A DNA stretch of 64,000 nt from Planctomycetota bacterium (GTDB lineage Bacteria; Planctomycetota; Planctomycetia; Planctomycetales; Planctomycetaceae): positions 1 to 64,000 of the forward strand of contig JAEZFD010000049.1 of assembly GCA_023417655.1 (NCBI GenBank). The letters run 5' to 3'. Position 1 is the stretch's first letter. Each line of letters begins with the position of its first letter. The notes under the pieces were generated by a model. That model did not search any database. It was not told the origin of the DNA and worked only from the letters and a program-made list of their open reading frames with translations. A program made the translations under genes and the position numbers. Of the stretch, positions 33,668-42,081 are shown one piece after another.

Positions 33668-33928
33668 CAGTGGTCCTCCCCCTCATCTCGAGCAACAGGC
33701 CAAAAGATTGACACGACCACGCCACGCGGCGAGCAGCGTTTCCTTCCTCGATCATCGCCTACGCCAGCAGGCGACCTTTCTGGAATCAGTGTTCCAGGCA
33801 ACTCCTGATTGTAAGGCAGTCGATACGCCCCCGATAGACAGGGAATCCCGGGGAAAATTATTTGAGCAAACAAGCGGAAAGGTTTTCCCTTCTTCCGCCT
33901 ATAGCTCTCTCCAGTCGAAGCGAGCAAA

Positions 33929-34456
33929 CTATTGCTGTGATTCAACAGGCACGACTTCTGGAACGGGTTCTGCAATGGCAGGAGTTGGATCTCCCACTGC
34001 AGGAGCAGGAACTCCGCGAACCTTCAGGAAGCCAGCGATCCCGACAACGACGGTCGCGAGGAGCAGGTTGACGCTCATCCAGAACTTTGCGTTCCGACGA
34101 ATCCCTTCGAAGGCCTTGGCGCGACCTGCGAGAGCAGACGCATAAAAGAACACGACAAATGCCAGCAGGATCTTGATTCCCATCAGAGCCGCGTACAGCT
34201 TGTCGCCACGATGCTGCGGACCAGTGACAACGAGATAGTTGTAGAACCCTGTCAGGATCAAAAGGCCGATGGCCATGCCGACGATCTTCCGCCACTTCCC
34301 TGAGACCCCTTCTTTCAACTGCTGGTGAGCGTCATCAGGCAGTTGAGCGGCGACAGGAAACAGCACATTGCGGATGAAGTAAGCTCCGCCGAACAGGACA
34401 ATGGCTCCCAGCACATGCAGGATACGGGAAGCAGTAATCACAGGAATAAGGTCCAT
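33929..34456 (-). CDS. Small four-helix membrane protein
   Basis: A 175-residue protein with four hydrophobic helices: ASRILHVLGAIVLFGGAYF, IVGMAIGLLILTGFYNYLV, MGIKILLAFVVFFYASAL and FWMSVNLLLATVVVGIAGFL. The last 30 residues are proline-rich. A His in helix 1 and conserved-looking Lys/Arg at helix ends recall CopD-like or DUF2214-like four-helix families, but I am not sure of the family. The start is set at 34456, where AAGGA lies ten bases upstream; the frame continues to 34561. It lies 261 bp upstream of the superoxide dismutase on the same strand. Confidence 0.72.
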   Translation of the reverse strand: MDLIPVITASRILHVLGAIVLFGGAYFIRNVLFPVAAQLPDDAHQQLKEGVSGKWRKIVGMAIGLLILTGFYNYLVVTGPQHRGDKLYAALMGIKILLAFVVFFYASALAGRAKAFEGIRRNAKFWMSVNLLLATVVVGIAGFLKVRGVPAPAVGDPTPAIAEPVPEVVPVESQQ

Positions 34457-34750
34457 CGATGACGTGTCCTTGTAAAAGCGTCGCAAACCGCTGGGTGAAA
34501 AATCCCCCAACACAGCGGCATCGGTGAATGAGTCGCGGATCTGGCATTTATAGATGGTCAATTCCGGGGTGAGAAGCGACTTCTCCTGTCAGGGATCGCT
34601 TCCCTGAGGAACTCTGTCGGTCACGACGGGTGGGACAATTTCGATCGGTTTGAATTCCGGGCGAGGCTCGACTAAGTTGATCCCACAAAGATCACAGTGA
34701 TTCACGAATTCCTTCTTTCCGTTGACCGACTCCAAGGGGAGAGCCAGAAC

Positions 34751-35752
34751 ATGGGACGTCCCGTTACGTTATTTACTGGGCAATGGGCCGATCTTCCGCT
34801 GGAAACTCTGTGCAAGAAAGCCAAGGAATTTGGCTTCGACGGGCTGGAACTCGCCTGCTGGGGAGATCACTTCGAAGTCGACAAAGCTCTTTCGGACGAC
34901 ACCTACTGCGCCCGGAAGCGCGATCTGCTCGAACGTCACGATCTGAAGTTGTTCGCCATTTCGAATCATCTGGTCGGGCAAGCGGTCTGCGACAACATCG
35001 ATGCCCGTCACAAGTCGATCCTCCCGGAATACGTCTGGAAAGATGGTGATCCTGCTGGCGTGAATCAGCGTGCCGCAGAAGAAATGAAGAACACCGCCCG
35101 TGCCGCTCAGCGACTGGGAGTGAGTGTCGTCAACGGCTTCACCGGGTCGAGCATTTGGCATCTGCTGTACGACTTCCCGCCAACTCCGAAGTCGTGGATT
35201 GATGACGGATATCAGCAGTTCGCTGATCGCTGGAACCCGATCCTCGATGTGTTCCAGGAATGCGGAGTTCGCTTCGCTCTGGAAGTGCACCCGACGGAAA
35301 TCGCATTCGATATCTACTCCACGCATCGCGCACTTAAGGCAATTGGTCACCGCGAAGAATTCGGGTTCAACTTCGATCCGAGCCACCTGCTGTGGCAGGG
35401 CGTTGATCCTGTAGAGTTCATTCGTGAGTTCCCGGACCGCATTTATCATGTCCATATGAAGGACGCCGTGACCAGTCTGAACGGCCGGTCAGGGATTCTC
35501 TCCAGCCATCTTTCCTTTGGCGATCCTCGTCGGGGGTGGGACTTCCGTAGCGTCGGCCGCGGCGCTGTCCGGTTCGAAGAAATCATTCGGGCACTGAACA
35601 CCGCTGGCTACCCTGCCGATGCTCCGCTCTCAATCGAGTGGGAAGATTCAGGCATGGATCGCGAAATGGGAGCTGCTGAAGCTGCTGACTACGTGCGGAA
35701 CGTCGACTTCCGCCCAAGCGGCCGCGCCTTCGACGCTGCCTTCTCCGAGTAA
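34751..35752 (+). CDS. TIM-barrel sugar phosphate isomerase/epimerase-like protein
   Basis: A 333-residue protein of the xylose isomerase-like/AP endonuclease 2 TIM-barrel superfamily. Seen: FTGQWADLPLETLCKKAKEFGFDGLELACW at the start, FALEVHPTEIAFD (metal Glu), FNFDPSHLLWQGVDP, YHVHMKDA and PLSIEWEDSGMDREMG at the end: the usual Glu/Asp/His/Glu metal site. Likely a sugar or cyclitol isomerase or epimerase; the substrate is unknown. The start at 34751 has GGGGAG about nine bases upstream; a GTG at 34697 is further up. No signal peptide, so cytosolic. No kinase or dehydrogenase neighbour gives a pathway. Confidence 0.9.
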   Translation: MGRPVTLFTGQWADLPLETLCKKAKEFGFDGLELACWGDHFEVDKALSDDTYCARKRDLLERHDLKLFAISNHLVGQAVCDNIDARHKSILPEYVWKDGDPAGVNQRAAEEMKNTARAAQRLGVSVVNGFTGSSIWHLLYDFPPTPKSWIDDGYQQFADRWNPILDVFQECGVRFALEVHPTEIAFDIYSTHRALKAIGHREEFGFNFDPSHLLWQGVDPVEFIREFPDRIYHVHMKDAVTSLNGRSGILSSHLSFGDPRRGWDFRSVGRGAVRFEEIIRALNTAGYPADAPLSIEWEDSGMDREMGAAEAADYVRNVDFRPSGRAFDAAFSE

Positions 35753-36138
35753 TTTCGAGGATCGATCGCAGCATCGGTCAGATCAGCATTTCTCGATGAG
35801 CCTGCCAGGCAAACAAAAAAGTTTTCCTTTGGCAGGCTGCTTCGATGCGCGTGGAGACATCCAATTTTCCGCAAGAATCGTGGATTTCTGCGAGTTAGGG
35901 CAATCTGGAGCAGCTTGGGAACCCGCATTGACCAGTTCTGGAACTTGGATACAATCGGCGCAGTTGGGTAATCCGGTAAATTCCGTATCCCCGGAAGGCC
36001 TCATAGTTTTGGTGAACTCTTCACGGACGAAGTCAACCGAAGCGACTCAAGATCGGGACGCCGTGAGTGCTCGGCCTCCGCAGTGCGATTCTGGATGTAA
36101 TCGTTGCTGCGCCGGCTGGAAGGGAGATTAGGAGCACG
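35753..36138. other. Intergenic region with hairpin
   Basis: About 385 bp. It contains an inverted repeat AGCCTGCCA (35799-35807) / TGGCAGGCT (35830-35838) with a 22-base A/T-rich loop, possibly the end of the isomerase transcript but without a following T-run. The frame of the next gene is open from 36067, but that part lacks homology. Confidence 0.45.
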
Positions 36139-36714
36139 ATGAAGACGGTTTTTACGACAGGTGAAGCGGCGAAGATCTGCAAGGTCAGCCAGCAGACGAT
36201 CATCCGCTGTTTTGACTCAGGTCAGCTGAAGGGATTTCGGGTCCCTGGGTCCAGGTTCCGTAGAATTCCTCGCGACGTCCTTTATAAGTTTATGAAGGAC
36301 AATGGGATTCCGACGGATGCCCTTGAGAGCGGCAAACGCAAGGCGCTGGTCGTCGATGATGACCGCGATCTGGTCGAACTCCTCAGGGACTCTCTGGAAG
36401 CAGATGGACGCTTTGAAGTCCGCTCTGCAAACAACGGATTCGATGCCGGGATGATGGTCAAAGAATACCGTCCCGATGTCATCATCCTCGATGTGATGCT
36501 CCCGGATATCAACGGGAAAGAGGTCTGTCAGCGCGTTCGCAGCGATCCATCGCTCGACGATGTCAAGATTCTCTGCATCTCCGGCATGGTGGAACAGGAC
36601 CGGATTCGCGAACTGCATGACGCAGGGGCGAACGACTTCCTGCAGAAGCCTTTCGAAGTCGAAACACTGATTCAGCGTGCCTGCAAGATGCTGGATCTGG
36701 AAGTTCGCGATTAG
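36139..36714 (+). CDS. Response regulator with N-terminal excisionase-like HTH
   Basis: A 191-residue protein in an unusual order: residues 1-58 are an excisionase/BldC-like helix-turn-helix (FTTGEAAKICKVSQQTIIRC, then FRVPGSRFRRIPR), followed by a receiver domain at about 67-188. In the receiver the acidic pair is D73/D74, the phosphoacceptor D118 in VIILDVMLPDINGKEV, and the conserved lysine K170 in FLQKPF. Classical regulators have the receiver first. It probably binds DNA in a phosphorylation-dependent way. AGGAG lies four bases before the ATG. The histidine kinase gene follows 250 bp downstream and is the likely partner. Confidence 0.9.
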   Translation: MKTVFTTGEAAKICKVSQQTIIRCFDSGQLKGFRVPGSRFRRIPRDVLYKFMKDNGIPTDALESGKRKALVVDDDRDLVELLRDSLEADGRFEVRSANNGFDAGMMVKEYRPDVIILDVMLPDINGKEVCQRVRSDPSLDDVKILCISGMVEQDRIRELHDAGANDFLQKPFEVETLIQRACKMLDLEVRD

Positions 36715-36788
36715 AGCAGTTTGCTCTGACCTGTCTTCTCTTTATGAAGGTCGCTTTCATGCGACTCGGTCAAGTCACGCGGTGAGTG

Positions 36789-36807
36789 GCGTTTCCACTG
36801 GAAACGC
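36789..36807 (+). other. Small hairpin between regulator and kinase genes
   Basis: GCGTTTCC (36789-36796), ACT, GGAAACGC (36800-36807): perfect 8-bp stem. No T-run follows. It may attenuate readthrough into the kinase gene or mean nothing. Confidence 0.3.
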
Positions 36808-36964
36808 TCGCTCCGCGGGCTGGCAGAGGCGGTCAATCTTGCGATCTATCGTTGTATGAGAGGACTGTTCTTCTCGCCAGACGCTGGGACATGTGCTAAG
36901 AACTGTTGAGTAGGCCGTGACTCTCGCGGCCTGATCCGGTTCTCTATCTGCCCTGAGTGCTGCC

Positions 36965-38119
36965 ATGTCGTCGAAGCCTGAAGATCGACGATCATCTGAG
37001 ATGCGGAAGCTGTTCGAGAGTTGTTCTCCGTGGCTTCCCCCACAGCAGCTGGCTGTCGAAATTCTGGGACGCTGGATGTCTCACGTTCCATGGAGATCCT
37101 GCGGACTCGCCTGGGCTGATCAGACGTCCGGAATCGCAGGCCTGCTCGGCCACCGGAATACGACAAAGCCCACGACAGACTTGGGCGAAGTCTCCTTCTC
37201 GATAACGGAAATCAAAACATCTCTTGCTCACGGAGAAGCTCTCTCCAGCGTGATTGACTCGTGGAGCCCACACCTGCCTGACCTCGGCTGGAAAGAGGCA
37301 CTCGACGGGCGGGACTGTCAGGTCATCTGGGGTTGCGAAGGCGAAATGCAGCCAGAGTTCGATCGTGATCTGATTGATGCCGGGTTGCAGATCATGGTCT
37401 GGGGGCTGGAATTTCAACGCCAACTGCGATTGCAGAAGTTGACCGCACTTGCCGAATACGCAGCTGGGGCGGGGCATGAAATCAATAACCCGTTGGGAAG
37501 TATCATCGGACGTGCTTCGCAACTGCTGAAAGATGAACCTGATCTCGAAAGACGTCGCCTGTTGGAAAACATCGGGGCTCAGGCCTATCGCATCCGGGAC
37601 ATGATCGGGGACACGATGCTGTTCGCCCGACCTCCGTCTCCGCAGAAAGAAGCAATCGTTCTGGCCGAACTCGTGAGTGAAGTTCTCGGCCGATTCAGTT
37701 CTCCAATCGCTGCCCAGCAGATACAGGTCGAGCTCAATCTGGGTGCATCTGAGACGATCGAAGCCGACCGCACCCAATTGCAGATCGTCTTTTCTGAGCT
37801 GATCCGCAACTCACTGCACGCGATGCCCGACGGCGGTGAGATCTCTATTGAAGTTTCACAGGAGCACAATGCGTCCGGTGATTGGTATCGCATCGACTTC
37901 AGCGACAACGGCCCGGGTTTAACGGATGAGCAGATCGAGCACTGCTTCGATCCCTTCTTCTCTGGCCGTCAGGCGGGGCGGGGGCTCGGATTCGGGCTCT
38001 CGAAATGTTGGCAAATCCTGCGGCAGCACGGCGGGAAAATGGACCTCCTGACGGAGCCGGGGAAGACGACCTTTGCGATGTGGTGGCCGGTCATCAGTCT
38101 GGACGGCAATGACGATTAG
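36965..38119 (+). CDS. Soluble sensor histidine kinase
   Basis: A 384-residue kinase with no transmembrane helix. Residues 20-150 form an unrecognised sensor region, perhaps a degenerate GAF fold. The dimerisation/phosphotransfer part has AEYAAGAGHEINNPLGSI with the phospho-accepting H171. The ATPase domain has IVFSELIRNSLHAM (N box), IDFSDNGPGLTDEQ (G1), FDPFFSGRQAGRGLGFGLSKC (F and G2 boxes) and ends TTFAMWWPV. Since it lies just behind the HTH-receiver gene and no other receiver is near, the two form a probable two-component system sensing something in the cytosol. Confidence 0.92.
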   Translation: MSSKPEDRRSSEMRKLFESCSPWLPPQQLAVEILGRWMSHVPWRSCGLAWADQTSGIAGLLGHRNTTKPTTDLGEVSFSITEIKTSLAHGEALSSVIDSWSPHLPDLGWKEALDGRDCQVIWGCEGEMQPEFDRDLIDAGLQIMVWGLEFQRQLRLQKLTALAEYAAGAGHEINNPLGSIIGRASQLLKDEPDLERRRLLENIGAQAYRIRDMIGDTMLFARPPSPQKEAIVLAELVSEVLGRFSSPIAAQQIQVELNLGASETIEADRTQLQIVFSELIRNSLHAMPDGGEISIEVSQEHNASGDWYRIDFSDNGPGLTDEQIEHCFDPFFSGRQAGRGLGFGLSKCWQILRQHGGKMDLLTEPGKTTFAMWWPVISLDGNDD

Positions 38120-38138
38120 GAACGCGGGCCTCTCGTCA

Positions 38139-38215
38139 AATCTCAAATTCGAAATAGAAAAATTCGAAACGAATCGATCTGTTTTGAATTTGCCTGTTTC
38201 GAATTTTGAATTTCC
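38139..38215. repeat. AAATTCGAAA-type intergenic inverted repeats
   Basis: A 12-bp perfect inverted repeat (AAAATTCGAAAC at 38159-38170, GTTTCGAATTTT at 38196-38207). It is flanked by degraded copies: CAAATTCGAAAT at about 38144 in the same direction, and the reverse complement of CAAATTCAAAAC at about 38181. The whole could fold as an extended hairpin centred on GAATCGATCTG. It sits between the kinase and the O-antigen ligase-like gene. Confidence 0.6.
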
Positions 38216-38342
38216 CTTTCAGGGTCCGTCCTGTGAACATCCGCGCCTCCGGTGGCTGTTGAGAACCGTTCCTGATTGCGACACAATGGCCTGATGTCGC
38301 AGTGTCTGGCGACGGCGATTCTCTTTTACGTTCAAGTCTCCA

Positions 38343-40742
38343 GTGAATTCATCGAGAGGCTCTGTGTCAGCAAGACGCTCCCGTCCGTCGACTGCATCTC
38401 CCACCATCAGCGGTCTGGCGTGGAACGGATGGCACGTGACAGCAGTTCTGCTGGTGCTGCTGCGTTATCTGGTCCCGACGGAAGGGGCCGAGCAGGGGCA
38501 GACACTGTGGATCGCGGCGGCTTGGTTGGGGTTCGCGGCCGTCCGCTTGTGGTGGCTCTCCCGTCACGACGGCGTTTACTTCCCGGCATTCAATGCAGCC
38601 GATTTCGGTGTCGGGTTACTGGTGCTGGGAAATGCGGTCTCCGCCGGAATGGTGCTTCTCACGCAAGGAGATCAGCGCGCGGCGTTGAACGGGTTATGGG
38701 AGTGGGCTTCCATCGGGTGCTCGTGGCTTATTCTTCGTGACCTCCTGCGCGCTCCGGAGATGAAACAACTCCTCGCGCGTTCACTGTGGATCCTGTGCAT
38801 TGTCCTGATGGTCTGCGGTTTCTGGCAGCACTTCTACTGGTATCCGCAACAGGCCGGGGACCTGAAGGAACTGCTCGCCTTACAGCAGAAGCGAGAGACA
38901 CAGCAAACGCTGAGTGCAGTTGAAGCTCAACGTTTCGAGAAGCTCAATTCCGCGTTGGGACAGACTTTGTTCTCACTCGATCCCGCCGGACAGCGAACGT
39001 TGCTGGACCGGGCGGCCCATAGCGTTGAACCTATCGGACGATTCGCACTGGCGAATTCATTCGCCGCAGTGTTGATTGTCGGGTTCTTTCTATCGTTGCA
39101 GGTGGCTTGGAATGAGTTTCAACATCCAACGAGTCGTTCATCACGCTGGATCGCCGTCATCATCGTGCTGCTGATCGTCAGCTGCTTGCTGCTGACAAAG
39201 AGTCGAACGGCGATTGCAGCCGTGACACTGGTTCTCATCCTACGCGGTCTGCAGCTGGGGATTCGTCAGGCGTTCTGGACACCGGCACGAAGACGGATTG
39301 CTGGGGGTGTTGTCACGGCCCTGATTCTGATTCCGATGATTCTGACACTGTCAGGTGGACTAGATCGGGAAGTGATCAGTGAGGCTCCGAAGAGTCTTCA
39401 ATATCGCATCGAATACTGGAGCGGCACGCTCGGCCTGATCTCGGAGTCACCGCTCTTTGGAGTCGGCCCGGGGAACTTCCGGCAGCATTATCTCAAGCAC
39501 AAACTGCCTGGATCGAGTGAGGAGATTCTCGACCCTCACAATTATCTGCTCGATGCGTGGGCCCATGGCGGCCTGCTCGCGCTGCTAGGAGTTCTCGTTC
39601 TAACGTACCTCGCGGCGCGAAACCTGTTTCGTCGAAGCGACCCCGTGTCCTTGGTGGACAACACGCGATTACCGTTGCTCCCTGTCGCTCTCACGGGAGC
39701 AGGCGCCGCATTGATTGTCTTCGCGGAGCAATGGCTGTTCGAAGGGTTCAGTGATTTTGCAGTCCTCTCACTGCTGCTGGGATTCATCGTCACCGCCGCG
39801 GTGATGTTTGTCTGGCTGCCTGTTTCGGCGTTTCCAAGGAACACATTCGCGGCCGCCTGTGGGGCACTGTTGTTGCATCTGTTGGGGGCCGGTGGACTGA
39901 GCATGCCTGCCATTCTGCAACTCGTGCTGTTGCTGTTTCTTCTGGAACTGATTCCAGCGTCAGGTGCCTCATCCACGAGTCCTCGAGCGTTAGGGGCGGG
40001 TTCTCTTGTCTTCGGGTTGCTGACGGTGGGGTGTCTGTGGACGGGGTTGCTGCCGGTTCTGAAGGTCACTTCACTTCTGGACCAGAGCCGCGATATTTAC
40101 TTCCGACAGGGGAACGCCCGGGCTGCAGAAAAACTGTTGAAAGAGGCAGCGGTTGCTGATCCGCTTTCTCCAGAACCCCATCAGCAGTTAGGGATGCTCT
40201 CTTACCAGCAATGGACTCAGCGTCGGACGGAAACGCAGCTTTTTGATGAGGCCGTTCAGGAACTCTCGGAAGCGATTCGGCGCGACCCCGCAGCTGGGAA
40301 ACGCTGGCTGATGCTCGCTGAATGGTGGAATGCACGTGCCGCATCTGACGGTCACGTTGAGTCCGCGAATCATGCCGTTGATGCTGCCCGACAGGGACTC
40401 GAACGATATCCGCACTATGCCCCGCTGTGGGTGCAGCTGGCATTGGCGCTCGAGAAAGCAGGAGAGTCGGCGGCCGAGGCAGCCAGTCAGGCCATCCGAC
40501 TGGATGATCTGAATCACAAGAATCGCCACGTCGATAAATATCTGCCGGATGCGACCCGTAAGCATCTGGAAACACTGAGCATGGCCGCGCGCCTGCCCCG
40601 TAAAAGCGATGCGGATCGGGCTCCCAGGCGTTCCGAGAGGATGAAGTCTCTGAGAGGTCTGGTCGGGTTCACAGGGCAGGACGCTTTCCCCTGGTCGTCA
40701 GCGATCGTAAAATCAAAGGCCTGTCATCTGTTCGTTACATGA
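38343..40742 (+). CDS. O-antigen ligase-like membrane protein with TPR domain
   Basis: A 799-residue polytopic protein. The membrane part (about 25-570, twelve or more helices) contains LLLTKSRTAIAAVTLVLILR and the O-antigen ligase/Wzy_C signature GVGPGNFRQHYLKHKLPG followed by DPHNYLLDAWAHGGLLAL, with the periplasmic catalytic loop between. The C-terminal 200 residues hold TPR-like units (ARAAEKLLKEAAVADPLSPE, EAVQELSEAIRRDPAAGKRW, DAARQGLERYPHYAPLWVQL). Such proteins join or polymerise surface glycans on the periplasmic side. Which glycan is unknown; no other glycan genes are nearby. The DUF1573 gene follows 22 bp after. Confidence 0.88.
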   Translation: MNSSRGSVSARRSRPSTASPTISGLAWNGWHVTAVLLVLLRYLVPTEGAEQGQTLWIAAAWLGFAAVRLWWLSRHDGVYFPAFNAADFGVGLLVLGNAVSAGMVLLTQGDQRAALNGLWEWASIGCSWLILRDLLRAPEMKQLLARSLWILCIVLMVCGFWQHFYWYPQQAGDLKELLALQQKRETQQTLSAVEAQRFEKLNSALGQTLFSLDPAGQRTLLDRAAHSVEPIGRFALANSFAAVLIVGFFLSLQVAWNEFQHPTSRSSRWIAVIIVLLIVSCLLLTKSRTAIAAVTLVLILRGLQLGIRQAFWTPARRRIAGGVVTALILIPMILTLSGGLDREVISEAPKSLQYRIEYWSGTLGLISESPLFGVGPGNFRQHYLKHKLPGSSEEILDPHNYLLDAWAHGGLLALLGVLVLTYLAARNLFRRSDPVSLVDNTRLPLLPVALTGAGAALIVFAEQWLFEGFSDFAVLSLLLGFIVTAAVMFVWLPVSAFPRNTFAAACGALLLHLLGAGGLSMPAILQLVLLLFLLELIPASGASSTSPRALGAGSLVFGLLTVGCLWTGLLPVLKVTSLLDQSRDIYFRQGNARAAEKLLKEAAVADPLSPEPHQQLGMLSYQQWTQRRTETQLFDEAVQELSEAIRRDPAAGKRWLMLAEWWNARAASDGHVESANHAVDAARQGLERYPHYAPLWVQLALALEKAGESAAEAASQAIRLDDLNHKNRHVDKYLPDATRKHLETLSMAARLPRKSDADRAPRRSERMKSLRGLVGFTGQDAFPWSSAIVKSKACHLFVT

Positions 40743-40764
40743 TTTCAAATCGGGAAAAGGTGTC

Positions 40765-41982
40765 GTGAAGCCACTCCAATTATTTGCAGTCCTGATTGTT
40801 TTCATTGCGTGCCTGTCCGTGATCTCCTGGGTAATGAGTCGGGCGCCTATTGCGACCAAAACAGAGAACGTCGCGAAGACTCCGAAGACGGATGAAGCAG
40901 AGGCCGAGAAGGATCCTGAAGACGCCGAGAAGAAGGATGACGATTCGGGCGCTCGGGAGAACCCGTTCCAGATGGCAACCGGCCCGAACATGCCGAAGAT
41001 TGAAGTCGTTGAGAAGGAATATGAGTTCGGCCGGATGGCCTTGGGTTCGACCGGACAACATGACTTCGTGATCAAGAATGTCGGCACGGGACCCGCAAAG
41101 CTCGCCAAGGGACCAGTGCAGTGTAAGTGCACAGTCGCTGGTCTGAAGAAGGATGAACTTCTTCCGGGGGAAGAGGCCGTGATCCATCTCTCCTGGACAC
41201 CAAAGGATGAAGGCCCCTTCGCGCAGTCCGCGACGATCTGGTCGAATGATCCTGAGTACCGCGAAATCAAGTTCATTGTTTCCGGCGAGATGTTCCCGGA
41301 AGTGGGGATCAATCCGACAAACGGCTGGTCGCTCGGGCCGATTTCCAACTCCAATGATGTCCCGCTGAACGGGTTTATTGAGTCAGCGGTCTACAAGGAA
41401 TTCAAAATCACCAAAGTCGATCTCTCAAGTGATCGGGTGGAACTTGAAGCCGTTGCCATGACGCCTCAGGAGCTGGAAGAACGCGGGATGCAGAGTGGAT
41501 ATCACCTGCGTGGTCGTCTGAAAGGGCTCGAGAAGCCACAGAAGATTGAAGAAAAGGTGACCGTCGAAACGGACCTGAAGAACCTCCCGAGAGTTGAGTT
41601 TCCCATCAACGGGTCACGCACAGGTTCCATCACGCTGTTTGGGCCGGGGTGGTATGCCGGGGGACCATTGCTGGAACTGGGAAATGCGACCTCTTCCAAA
41701 GGCAAGGAAATCAAGCTGACCGTGATGGTTGAGCCTGCTGAGGAAGAAATGAAACTGACTGAGGTGATCGCGAATCCTGCGTTCCTGAAGGCAACTCTTA
41801 AGCCGGAGCAGATCGGAAAAGAGCTTCCCCGTGAACGTTACTCATTGTTTATCACTGTGCCGGAAGGAAGCCCGCGCGGGGTCTGGACGAGTGCCAATCC
41901 GGGACAGTTGATTCTCAAGACAAATCACCCACTGGTTCAGGAACTCGCGATCAAGATTCATTTGAATCTCGAGTCCAATTAG
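40765..41982 (+). CDS. DUF1573 domain protein, membrane-anchored
   Basis: A 405-residue protein. Residues 4-25 are a signal anchor, followed by a Lys/Glu/Asp-rich linker to about 65. The DUF1573 domain then starts with KIEVVEKEYEFGRMALGSTG and has FVIKNVGTGPAKLAKGPVQCKCT with its Cys pair, LPGEEAVIHLSWTPKDEG and SATIWSNDPEYREIKF. The fold is immunoglobulin-like and such proteins sit at the outer face of the membrane. About 230 further residues with beta-rich pattern follow, probably one or two more Ig-like units. GTG start with AAAAGG before it. It may be cotranscribed with the O-antigen ligase-like gene. Confidence 0.87.
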   Translation: MKPLQLFAVLIVFIACLSVISWVMSRAPIATKTENVAKTPKTDEAEAEKDPEDAEKKDDDSGARENPFQMATGPNMPKIEVVEKEYEFGRMALGSTGQHDFVIKNVGTGPAKLAKGPVQCKCTVAGLKKDELLPGEEAVIHLSWTPKDEGPFAQSATIWSNDPEYREIKFIVSGEMFPEVGINPTNGWSLGPISNSNDVPLNGFIESAVYKEFKITKVDLSSDRVELEAVAMTPQELEERGMQSGYHLRGRLKGLEKPQKIEEKVTVETDLKNLPRVEFPINGSRTGSITLFGPGWYAGGPLLELGNATSSKGKEIKLTVMVEPAEEEMKLTEVIANPAFLKATLKPEQIGKELPRERYSLFITVPEGSPRGVWTSANPGQLILKTNHPLVQELAIKIHLNLESN

Positions 41983-42081
41983 CGAGCAGGTCTGCAGCGG
42001 TTTTGATTGGAGCGTTTCGCAGTGGGACATGCTGGCAGGATGTGTTGAGGTCGGAGAGGGATTGCCGTGAGGCCGTGATGA

